Shown one piece after another: positions 55,481 through 64,000 of a DNA stretch of 64,000 nt. Every line of letters begins with the position of its first letter. The stretch's first letter is position 1. The notes under the pieces are model-generated. The model did not search any database and had not been told where the DNA came from. It saw nothing but the letters and a program-made list of their open reading frames with translations. A program made the translations under genes and the position numbers. Source of the DNA: Chamaelirium japonicum (lineage: Eukaryota; Streptophyta; Magnoliopsida; Liliales; Melanthiaceae). Where the stretch lies: contig OX393550.1 in NCBI GenBank assembly GCA_947650365.1, positions 71,619,478-71,683,477 on the forward strand, in the 5' to 3' direction.

Positions 55481-55727
55481 CTTTTTAGCCTGCACCGATA
55501 AATACTGAATCGTGACCATGGTAGCAGGAGGACTGCAAATATGGAAAGAAGATCAGCACAAGTATCCTACACAAACACATTGGCTTGGATCGTGACACGA
55601 GTCGGGACTTTGCTAATACGAACCGCGACTCTAATGGCCCTAGCCAACCATGCCAGAATCCTAAGGTGTTTGCACCATGGAATTCCAGCCGACCCAGGAG
55701 GTCCTGACTCGACTAGGAGGGGGTAAC

Positions 55728-56331
55728 TGTGGGTGCAAAAATTATATTGGACTGGATCAGAACTGCATGGGCTCACGCGACGGCCCAAGTAAGTAAGCCC
55801 GTTCGAGCTCATGGACCCACTCTGCAAGGCCCGTAATTCAAGCCCTCCCCCTTATTGGGCTCGCACAACGGCCCAATAAGGACCCAGTAAGGAGGCCCAG
55901 AACCAGTGCCACGTCATCACCACTACATCATCACTGCCATATTGGGCACTTGCCTATACTATAAAAGGACCCCCAACACATTCAGAATGGAGGGTTGGTC
56001 ATTCAATCAGAGAAAGAGAGGAACCCAAAGCTAGAGCTAGATCTTACTTCTCTCATCCTTGTTCTTTTCTTGTTGCTCTATGCAACCCCCACTGTAAAAA
56101 GCTACTCTCGGTCTGTCGAGAGAACGCTACCCCACCTTTATATCCATTATAGTGGAAACTAGGTGGCACCTCTCGCCCGAAGACGTAGGTCGTAAGACCG
56201 AACTTCAACAACTCCACATGTCTTCTTTCTCCTTACCTACTTTTTAATCTCTAACTCTACATAACATCCACATTCAATCAAGGATGTGGGGCGGGGTTCC
56301 CGATCAAGGCGGCTCGAAAATTTCCCCCACA
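55728..56331 (+). repeat. element X 3' LTR (604 bp)
   Basis: TGTGGGTGC...TTTCCCCCACA, followed by CTGGA, the right copy of the target-site duplication. Confidence 0.9.
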
Positions 56332-56336
56332 CTGGA

Positions 56337-56630
56337 TATTACCATTTACCATGTTTTCGCTAACTACAAACAGTAGCCGTCCTTAACCTTAAATGAAACT
56401 TGTTAACGTGGAAACCTCTTCAAAGACTTCATCGAGGAAGCCAAAACCATGGGATAGTCTAGTTGACAGGTTCCACTAGAAACAAGTTAAGATAGGTTAC
56501 AATGTTGACAACCCAAAGGACTTCTTGTGTCTGATTATTGGCTTCACTCCGATACCCACTTCTCGAACCTCACATAGTTCACCGATAGTCAGAAGAATCC
56601 GAAACTTCGTGTTCCCGTACACGATGTGGG
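56337..56630. other. unassigned DNA right of the Ty3 nest
   Basis: No convincing gene or element. Short frames such as LFKDFIEEAKTMG are interrupted by stops. Confidence 0.4.

Positions 56631-56697
<67 letters not shown>
56631..56697. repeat. (GA)n microsatellite
   Basis: About 33 GA repeats, uninterrupted. Confidence 0.97.
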
Positions 56698-56699
<2 letters not shown>

Positions 56700-56725
56700 G
56701 TTTTTATCAAACCCCTTAAATAGAA

Positions 56726-56895
56726 TTAGGCCTGCAACTTGGGCAGGCCAACCAGAGTCCAACCCAAATTTGGGCAGGTTTGGGTTGGGATTTTACTTGT
56801 ATGGGTTGGGCTTGGGTTGGAAAATCCCAACCCGATCTCAATTCGGGATGGGATTGGGCAGAGGCTTCGGGCAACCCGACCATTTTGTAAATAAA
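56726..56895. mobile_element. hAT-type MITE fragment
   Basis: GCAACTTGGGCAGG resembles the left end of MITE B (39741), and the interior has repeated GGGTTGGG and CAACCCGA words. Only one end is recognisable. Confidence 0.4.
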
Positions 56896-57189
56896 TATTT
56901 AATCTAATATAATATTAAATAGGTCCGATCAGAATCCATATGTTGGATCATCCGTCGAAGGCAAGTTGAGGTTGCACTGTGGTGGAACTTTGATGGGTAT
57001 TTTATCCTACTTCTGATTGCCCCCTCTAATGAGATCATGTTGGTGCGACCTAGTTGGTGCGATCCGAGCACTCTGGGTCATGCAATTTAATTTATATCGC
57101 TGTGATGCATTGTTTGGGCGGTGCTTGCATCGCAGCAAACATTTTTTGGCTTTCTGTGGGCCGTTGGATTTAATTTGTATAGCTGTGAT

Positions 57190-57345
57190 GCATTGTTTGG
57201 ACGGTTGGGGTGCAGACACCTGGTATAGGGTGCAAAGGAGGCGACAAGGAAGACATTGAATTATCACGTGCTCTCACGTAGTGGCAGCGATAATGGTGGC
57301 AATAGTGATGGAGAGGATGGTGTCGGCTTTCAAAATCCAAGATGG
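57190..57345 (+). mobile_element. Ty1-copia 3' internal end
   Basis: Contains GACACCTGGTATAGGGTGCA, TTATCACGTGCTCTCACG, GTGGCAGCGATAATGGTGGC and GGTGTCGGCTTT, the same succession as at 9960-10100 and 21560-21700. Confidence 0.6.
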
Positions 57346-58445
57346 ATAAGAAAGCCCCATGGAAATCTCCTGAGCTTGGATGAAGACCGAAAGCATGGAA
57401 CAAACTTTTAGCAAGTCGTCCACGCGATGGGAAGATTGTGTGCGCATGACCTGGAAGCCGATCGTGCGCATGATGGTTGCACTATACCCGCGACCTAACT
57501 GGGATACACAGGAGACTGATATGTTAGGAAGACGTGTGCACAACATGGCCAATTCGTGCAGACGATCAGAGGCAGTAGGAAAGTCGGGTAAGCTAATCCC
57601 AGGTCTGACGTGCGCATGATGTGCCTATCGTGCACACGACTAAAGCTGGCTGGATGCGGATCGAGCTGCGATTTTTTAGTGATTTCAGGATTCCCATGGC
57701 TATGTGTTTGCTCCCTCATAAAAGGGGGGCATGGGTGACTCCAAAGCATCGAAGGAGAAGCTACCAAAGGTTGTTCGAGATTGTCTATAGAGAAGAGAGA
57801 GTCGTGTGAGAGAATAAAGGATCCAGGGGGGGGGCACCGACAAAACGCTCCCCCTAGTCTCTTGGATGCTCACGAGGAGTATGGCGGCATGTTACCACAG
57901 TGAAGTCGTTCTTGTAAGGTAGAGGGTTGAAAGAGCGAATTGAAGGAGGGAGAGAGAAGAGAAACCCAATCTAGGGTTTGCTACAATGAGAGGAAGAAAG
58001 AAAGAGAGAAAGAGAAGAGAAGGAGGAAGACAAAAGAAGGAAAAAGGGAAGAGAGAGTGGAGGTTCATCTCCTGGTTTTCCTTTAAGTTCATCTGGGTTC
58101 TTTGATGCATTTACCTTGGCTTCTGCTTCGGATGCTATCATCTCTTGGTGTATACTCCAGTGTATCTCTGTATCTCTCGGTGGATTGTTCTTTACTTTAT
58201 GGGTGTTTATGTGAGAGGAGCAAGGAGAGGGTTTGCGGGGTCTGGCAAACAGTGACCACTGCATGGTGTATTCTCTTGCTATGTGATAATTAAAATACTT
58301 GATTGCCTGGTGAATCTGTGGTGCTCGTTAATATTGTATTGGTGTATCAAATTATTTTGTGTGTTGTGCGATCTTTGAAGGGCTCAAATCCTCGCACCTT
58401 TTTGTATCGTCAAGAGGGCTTAAAGGCTTCCGTGGCGCAACAATT
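57346..58445 (+). mobile_element. Ty1-copia LTR (about 1.1 kb)
   Basis: Lies between a 3' internal end and a primer-binding-like site, has a CTCATAAAAGG promoter-like word (57715-57725), GA-rich leader sequence, and motifs shared with the LTR end at 9300-9560. The exact TG start was not found. Confidence 0.5.
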
Positions 58446-58470
58446 TGTATCAAAGAGGTTGATTGTTGCA
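58446..58470 (+). other. degenerate primer-binding site
   Basis: TTGTATCAAAGAGGTTG resembles TGGTATCAGAGC and follows the LTR. A short stretch with no gag follows. Confidence 0.4.
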
Positions 58471-58591
58471 ACAGAAGTACACTAGAGAAGTATCGAGCGA
58501 TGCCAAGAGACGAAACACCAAAGAAGATGCCAAAGGGAACATGCCGAGGAACCCGAAGAAGACCTGAGAAGCCGAGGGGAGATTGTCGAAG

Positions 58592-58596
58592 ATGAG

Positions 58597-58644
<48 letters not shown>

Positions 58645-58662
58645 TCTTCTTCTTCTTCTTCT
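58592..58662. repeat. (CT)n then (CTT)n microsatellite
   Basis: Compound simple repeat, seen directly. Confidence 0.95.
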
Positions 58663-58899
58663 TCTTTTTTATGTTCTCTCTTCCTTGCTCTTTCTCTAAC
58701 TGATCTCATGCCGTCGTAGATGATCAATCTCTCCGACACACATACATGCCTCCCCCCCTCATTTCCCTTAAATAGTCTAGGGATAGGGTCGACTGCTGTA
58801 CACTGATGGGAGATACCCAAACGAAGTAAACTTACCAAAAATAGGAAGAGACCAACTTGAAACCACCGACTAGGTCCCTGGGCGCCCGGGCGCCATAAA

Positions 58900-59460
58900 T
58901 CACGACCGGGCAAAATTCCTGCTCATGGGTTCGTCTTTTGCAAACCAAAACCCAACAAATACTATCTCGAGCCCGCCCCATTAAGGAATACCTAATCCCA
59001 AACCCGTATCAGCTTTTGACAGAAAATTCCAAACCTGTCCCATTTATAATAGCAAACACCCAAACACGACCCATCCCGATTATATTTTGATGGGGCAAAT
59101 CAAAACAAATTGGATTAGGTTTGAACTATAAGAGAAAGACAAAACATTGTAGGAAATAAATTCATTTCAACTAATAATAGGCCGACTCCACATGTTTTTC
59201 TTAAACAATACATTCTTGAAAGAAAATTTTTGGGCTGTGGAAAGTGCAACTAATGTTAACGTATATATATACATAATTGGGTTGGATTCGGGGCAGGGTA
59301 AGCTAAACCCGACCCGTCCCAAACTAATCAGATTTTTTTTTAACAATCTCAAACTTGCCAAAGACTCCAAACCCATTTAATTATATTCCAATTCCAGTCA
59401 GGTCGGGGCGGGTTGGGCAACCCACTAAACCCGTTCAAATGCTATCCATAGAGACAACTG
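58900..59460. other. repeat-like region rich in GGGTTTGGG / CCCAACCC words
   Basis: Words such as AAACCCGACCC and GGGGCGGGTTGGGC at the two sides are partly complementary, as in hAT-type MITEs of this window, but boundaries and a duplication were not resolved. Confidence 0.35.
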
Positions 59461-59675
59461 AGTTTGGTCAGGATAGGTAGGTGACTGAAAAAAAGAAGAA
59501 GGGATTTTTAACCTATGACCCCTCTAACGAACCCAACATTTGTCATTAGAAAAAACCCATTGAAACATTTAATTTGAGTTTCAGCCCCTTTAATCAATCA
59601 AACTTTAGTAAAATCATTTATTGGATTTTTAATCTCGATACCACCCTCAGCTGCTCTCCTCTCTAGATCAGCCAT

Positions 59676-59740
59676 GGCGGAGGCGGAGGCGGAGGCGGAG
59701 GCGGAGGCGGAGGCGGAGGGGGTGGAGGCGGAGGCGGGGG
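59676..59740. repeat. (GCGGAG)n hexanucleotide repeat
   Basis: About ten GGCGGA units with minor variation. The frame from ATG at 59674 gives an Ala-Glu repeat of about 30 residues and then a stop, with no supporting gene structure. Confidence 0.88.
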
Positions 59741-59997
59741 TGGAGGAGGAGGCGGAGCAGAAGTGAAGGAGGCGGAGGTGGTGGGTGAGAGCGGCGAAGG
59801 CAAAGGTGGCAGCGGCGACGGAGAGTTCCGGTTAGGAATATGTTTAGGTTTTTGAGATTTCTAGGTCTAGGGTTCATTCTATGACCTGTAGATATTAGGT
59901 TAGGAAGATCCGTTAGGTCCGGTGGGTAGGAGGGGGCATTCGGTTAGGTCCGGCGAGGATGGCGTGGGGTTCGGATAGATCCGGTGGTCGCGGTGAG

Positions 59998-60169
59998 CAG
60001 TGGTGGAGTCAGGAATTCACTCTAGTGGGGGCGACCTTTGCTTGGTTTTAAAAGTTTAATCCAATTTCTACCAACAAAGGATTTGAATTGATTACAAAAA
60101 TACTCGTTTTCAGTTCATAAGCACACAAAAATCTTCCATTCAAAAAAACATTACACAAAAAATATTGAA

Positions 60170-60243
<74 letters not shown>

Positions 60244-60864
60244 ACTGACGCTACAGGCGGGCCGAATTGCCGGTTGTGGATTTCGAGCAGAGGATGGCAG
60301 GAGTGGACAGGGACAGAGTCTCGGAGAATACAATTCGAATCGTGAGATTGTGTGAGGCTGCCGCGAGGTAGTCGTGGGACGAACGCTTTTTTTTTTTTTT
60401 GATAAATTATACTTTACCTATTTAAAATTAGCACAAAAACACTTAAGCCCCTTAGTTTTTTTTTGTTCCAAATGGCTTCCCAAAGTTTGAAATATATGTT
60501 AGCACAATACACCCATTTGTCAACTACTTAATTTCCTCATTTCGTAATCTTTATCTGATAAAAACTGAACTAAAGGGGGTAATATGTAGCTTTAAAACTA
60601 TAGGGGGGTTAAGTGTCTATGAGCTAAGCTTTAGGTGCAAACTGGACTATATTTACATTTTTTTTTTTTTGACAAGCCAGACCCATGAAGTGGGGCCGGG
60701 GCCGGGGCCGAGTGCTTGGTGTGAATGCTGATGCACTGAGCCCATCTCCACTTCATCGGTGTGTTTGTTGCTTGAGAATGAACAAATAGCATTACCTTTT
60801 TTTAAAAAAAAAAATCTCAATGGGGTCAGCTGCACCCACTGGGCTTATGCTGGCTCCGCCACTG
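59998..60864. mobile_element. hAT-type non-autonomous element (867 bp)
   Basis: Perfect 8-bp target-site duplication GCGGTGAG (59990-59997, 60865-60872). Terminal inverted repeats CAGTGGTGGAGTCAGG and CAGTGGCGGAGCCAG, the classic plant hAT terminus. No transposase is encoded. It contains a (GA)n tract and a poly-T. Confidence 0.93.
60174..60238. repeat. (GA)n microsatellite inside the hAT element
   Basis: About 32 GA repeats. Confidence 0.96.
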
Positions 60865-61020
60865 GCGGTGAGGGGTTCGGTTAGGTCTGACGACGACAAC
60901 GGTGGGGGAGGAAGGTGGTGACATCAAATCTAAATTTAATATGAGATGAGGACATTTTTATCAATAGGGGGCTGAGCTCAAATGGAAAAGTTGCCGGGAC
61001 TGTAGCTCGAAAAAATCTCC

Positions 61021-61084
61021 AAACCCTCCTTCCAAATCCCGCCCCCCCCTCCCCCCCCCCCCCCCCTTAGAAAAAAAAAAAAAG
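61021..61084. repeat. poly-C / poly-A low-complexity block
   Basis: C-rich run of about 35 bp followed by A-rich sequence, seen directly. Confidence 0.9.
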
Positions 61085-61289
61085 AGAGGTTAGGCGGATC
61101 GAAAGACATGAGCGTGAAAATCGGACATAAAAATAATAGAAAGAGCGCCACCCGTCACAGCGTGAGCGCATGCAAACTCGCGCTCCTTCCGTAAAACACC
61201 TCGCGGCTCTCGCCTCTCTCTCTCTATCTCTCTCTCTCTTTGAAAGGTACTCTCTCTCTCTCTCTCTCTCTCTGCATCGGAGGCATTGG

Positions 61290-61512
61290 CCAGGTCGGAG
61301 ATCGAAAGGCTGATGAAAGCCATGTATGAGGCCGGAGGATGCCTCACCTCGCCGGATTTCCGCCATTACCTTGTGGATATCTTCTCCCGCGCTGATGGCC
61401 ACATCTGTTGAGGTTTTCCCCCCGATCCCCATCTTTATTTATTTTTTGGTAATTTTCTCGATCTTGTTCGTCCAGATTACTGCCGAGTTCCACTGCTTCT
61501 GGGCGACGAGGT
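61290..61512 (+). CDS. weak candidate: two 5' exons of an unidentified gene
   Basis: After a CT-rich leader (61203-61273), one + frame reads SEIERLMKAMYEAGG, then DFRHYLVDIFSRADGHI (ATG at 61312). If a weak donor CATCT|GTTGAG (about 61405) joins the acceptor GTCCAG (about 61475), the frame continues YYCRVPLLLGDE up to a good donor GAG|GTAACG at 61511. The leader, the natural-looking protein and the second donor suggest a real plant gene start whose remainder was displaced by the retroelement at 61773. The first donor is poor and I do not recognise the family, so it may be a gene relic or chance. Confidence 0.25.
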
Positions 61513-61719
61513 AACGCCCTGGAGATCTTCCGAGCTCCTCTCACATACATAGATTCCTCTTTAGTGACATCCTGGTCCGATCCAGGTTGGTGTCCGGATT
61601 CTGGCGATCTGTTTTCTTTGAAAAGCTGCTCCATTTCCTTAAAATTAATTACTGGGAAATACCCACATTCTGGCGATGTATTTATCTTCGAGAGGGGAAT
61701 GGATATCCGATTTCCGTTC

Positions 61720-61748
61720 GGGGGGGGGGGGGGGGGGGGGGGGGGGGG
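61720..61748. repeat. poly-G run
   Basis: About 28 G residues; likely length-unstable and prone to sequencing error. Confidence 0.9.
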
Positions 61749-61772
61749 TGACATTGTGTTTTAACTTACTAG

Positions 61773-62875
61773 TGTCAAGTCACGGATCACGAAAGCAGAC
61801 CGTGAGGCCTCCTTGTAACAAAAATCCTACACAAAGAATGCAATAGTCTCTATTATCGAGAACTATTTAACTATGTAAACGATGAACATAGAGACTGTAG
61901 GCGGAAGCGAGGATCGAAAAATGGACTTCCGGCCTTTATGCGCCGTGTGATGATCCGCAATTGGAATTTGATGAATTCGATTTCTTCCTCTCGTGATGGA
62001 GGAAGATGTTCGATACGATGAGATGCAACGATCTCGGGTGGATGCCTTCAACTCCGGTTCTTTTTGGCGACCGAAAACCCTCGTGGTGAATACCCGTTTG
62101 CAATTGACGAGACGAGAGAGAAAGGTCGTGTAACTTGAAAAGCCTTCTCTCTCTCTCTCTCTATTCGATCTAATGGAGAGCAAGGCTGAGAAGAAAATGG
62201 AAAAGTGCACCCGACCCTCTTTCTCTCTCTCTCTCTCTAACCTTCCTTGAAATCGAAAAAAACCAAGGAGGAGGGAAGGGGCTACAATAGGCTGCAGTCC
62301 TCTCTCTCTCTCTCTTCATTTCTTTGATTTCGGGTAAGGGAGAACTGAAGGAGGGAGAGATGAAGGGGGGCTGCGATCTCACTCTTTCTGTTCGGCCAAT
62401 AGAGAACGCATGGGAGAGGGAGGAAGGTTGCTCGATCTGATCGCACCCTCTCTCTCTTTGATTTGCTTTTTTAGCGGACGGGAGCACGAGTAGAGGGGGG
62501 TCACGATTTTATCAACAACGCCTCCTCTCTCTCTTGGTTTAATTGCACACGGAGAGAGAGAGGTGCGTTCGTACTCCGAGACACATCCCACCCCTATCCC
62601 CTTTAGACGCACATGCAGGCCCAGCTCCCCTCCTTGCCTCTTTAGGTCTTCCACGGGTTCAAGCCTGATCACGGGGTTTTCTAATGGGGTGCGTAAGGTG
62701 TGTCGCACCCCTATTGCACCGGAGTTGGGACCACACAGCTTAAACCCTAGATCCAATCCCGAACTTGTAGGATTGGTTTTGGTTTAAGATCCATCAACCA
62801 CATACCTATGGACCCGATTAAACTTGATTACACACTAGGTCCAAGTACCTTAGGGTGCAGTTGAGCCAAAACCCA
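61773..62875 (-). mobile_element. probable 3' LTR of an antisense Ty1-copia element
   Basis: Read on the minus strand it begins TGGGTTTTGGCTC at 62875, directly after the purine tract AAGTGGGAGAGGAT, and ends GACTTGACA at 61773. It contains several short CT runs. The position downstream of the RNase H remnant supports the call; with no second LTR in view the left end is provisional. Confidence 0.55.
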
Positions 62876-63239
62876 ATCCTCTCCCACTTGGCAAAACGAA
62901 ACAAAAAACAAAATAAAATTTTATTTTGAAAAACACACGCTTAATGGGTAATGACTCAGTTTGAAAAGACTTTAGTGTGCACACACTTTATTTTGCAAAA
63001 ACAAACTAGGTCCATAACTTTAAGAGGTATTCCTTCATTTAGACAGAGATTCATAGTCACATGAATCGTGGCGGTTATGTTCTTATGTCCAGACACTCCC
63101 TTTCACGCATTACGCTATAACCAATTCTTTCTGAATAAGTACTTTATGTGGTTATCATACTTTATGAGTAAAAGACCAAGTCTCACTCTGAGGTCCTACT
63201 ATATGTCTCATGAACTTAAGTATACTTATCCAGAGTGAA

Positions 63240-64000
63240 ACGAAAATATAAACTTTATTGCTTCTAAAAGGGAAAAGTACAAGCTTAATCAAACGTACAA
63301 TGGGCTTTGAAACCCCATACTATCCACATAACCCTTATACTGAACGGGTGGTAATCCCTTTGTCATTGGATTTGTAACCATAAGCTCTGTACCAATATGC
63401 TCAACGATAATCTTATCAGCTGATTGATCATCTCACACGATAAGATATTTTATAACGATGTGCTTGCTACAATTCCCGCTCATGTTGTTCCTTGAGAAGA
63501 ACACATCAGCCATATTGTCACAATAGATCCTTATAGGTCTGGATTCGAAATCCATAATTTTGATTCCAGTGACAAAATTCTTTAGCCAGGAAGCTTGTAG
63601 TGTTGCCTCATAGAGTGCAACAAACTCTGTCTCATAGTGTTTTTACGTAAGTATAAAATCCTTCACCCCCTGAATATATCTCATGACCTTTTGGCACTCT
63701 TTCAGGGATTCAAGTCTGAATCACTCTAGTACCTACCCAACATCCATACTTTATTACCAGCTAAAAGAATGTCATCTATATATAGGACTAGAAACACACA
63801 ATGGTTCCCATAAATCTTAAGGTAAATACAATGATCCACAATGTTCTCCGCAAAACCGAAGGAGATAATAACATGTGGAAACTTTAAGTATCATTGTTGG
63901 GATGCCTGTTTTAGTCCGTACAATAACTTCTTTAACTTGTAGATTAGCTGACTTCCTTTACTTAAGGTAAAACCTCAGGTTGCGCCAAGTATACTGTATA
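63240..64000 (-). pseudogene. Ty1-copia reverse transcriptase end and RNase H (runs off the window)
   Basis: From the window edge on the minus strand: IVDHCIYLKIYGNHC then FLVLYIDDILLAGNKV (the RT YVDD box, here YIDD); after a gap ETEFVALYEATLQASWLKNF, RPIRIYCDNMADVFFSRNN, KHIVIKYLIV, IIVEHIGTELMVTNPMTKGL. This is a copia RT/RNase H of the type with D-H/E-A-E-ALYEA boxes. The segment carries frameshifts and stops, and the rest of the element lies beyond 64000. Confidence 0.88.

Larger units (their letters stand above)
40465..56331 (+). mobile_element. Ty3-gypsy gag-only element X (Tat-like), interrupted by element Y and a Cassandra TRIM
   Basis: Outer LTRs are 40465-41063 and 55728-56331, both starting TGTGGGTGCAAAAATT and ending in CCCCCA-A. 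The flanks are CCGGA and CTGGA, a 5-bp target-site duplication with one C-to-T change. After the 5' LTR comes CTTTGGCG-CGTCTGTGGGAT, the primer-binding region typical of the plant Tat/Athila side of Ty3-gypsy. The 3' LTR is preceded by the polypurine tract AGGAGGGGGTAAC. X consists of gag (split), then tandem arrays, and has no pol. Both X LTRs share features (for example a CATTCAGAATGG-GGGTTGGT word) not found in Y, confirming that they belong together. Confidence 0.9.

Noticed and set aside
59668-59877. Ala-Glu (plus) or Arg-Leu (minus) protein at the hexanucleotide repeat
   Set aside because: Generated by (GCGGAG)n; stops within about 30 codons on the plus strand and has no gene context.

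Overview
The window looks like nuclear DNA of a flowering plant, probably one with a large, repeat-rich genome. The evidence is an intron-rich receptor-kinase gene, many plant-type LTR retrotransposons with tRNA-iMet primer-binding sites, a Cassandra-type miniature retrotransposon carrying 5S rRNA-like sequence, hAT and PIF/Harbinger elements, and very long (CT)n and (TA)n microsatellites. I see nothing bacterial or organellar. The species cannot be named from this sequence alone.

Only one intact host gene is supported. It is a STRUBBELIG-receptor-family (SRF) leucine-rich-repeat receptor-like kinase on the + strand, with 17 coding exons from 16972 to 38557. Splice phases are consistent throughout and give a 785-residue protein: signal peptide, SUB domain, LRRs, proline-rich stretch, one membrane segment, juxtamembrane region and kinase-like domain. 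The kinase-like domain lacks several catalytic residues, and the juxtamembrane region holds a near-perfect 37-residue tandem duplication. The gene spans about 21.6 kb because its introns are full of Ty1-copia fragments, including a bounded antisense element with target-site duplication TAGAC, and simple repeats.

Left of the gene (1-15.9 kb): a decayed PIF/Harbinger transposon (about 0.6-2.98 kb), a small inverted-repeat element, a Ty3-gypsy remnant (integrase tail between two LTR pieces), a short-internal Ty1-copia element, a 463-bp copia deletion derivative with TSD TCCCT, and four consecutive fold-back elements (12.5-15.2 kb), three of them bordered by long TA tracts.

Right of the gene (38.6-64 kb): a partly duplicated segment in which each copy carries a different hAT-type MITE; then a 16-kb nest at 40465-56331. 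In that nest a pol-less, gag-only Ty3-gypsy element (X) is interrupted by a second full-length member of the same family (Y, TSD AAAGG) and by a very young Cassandra TRIM (TSD TACAG). Instead of pol, X and Y carry a series of tandem arrays (107-bp, 67-bp, hairpin-rich, about 190-bp and 103-bp units). Beyond this lie a Ty1-copia LTR complex, an hAT element with a perfect 8-bp TSD, a weak two-exon gene candidate near 61.3 kb, and the 3' part of an antisense Ty1-copia element running off the window end.

Apart from the SRF gene, essentially everything recognisable is mobile or repetitive DNA. The retroelements are mostly broken by stops and frameshifts. Stops in the Y gag match C-to-T/G-to-A changes, as expected after cytosine methylation.
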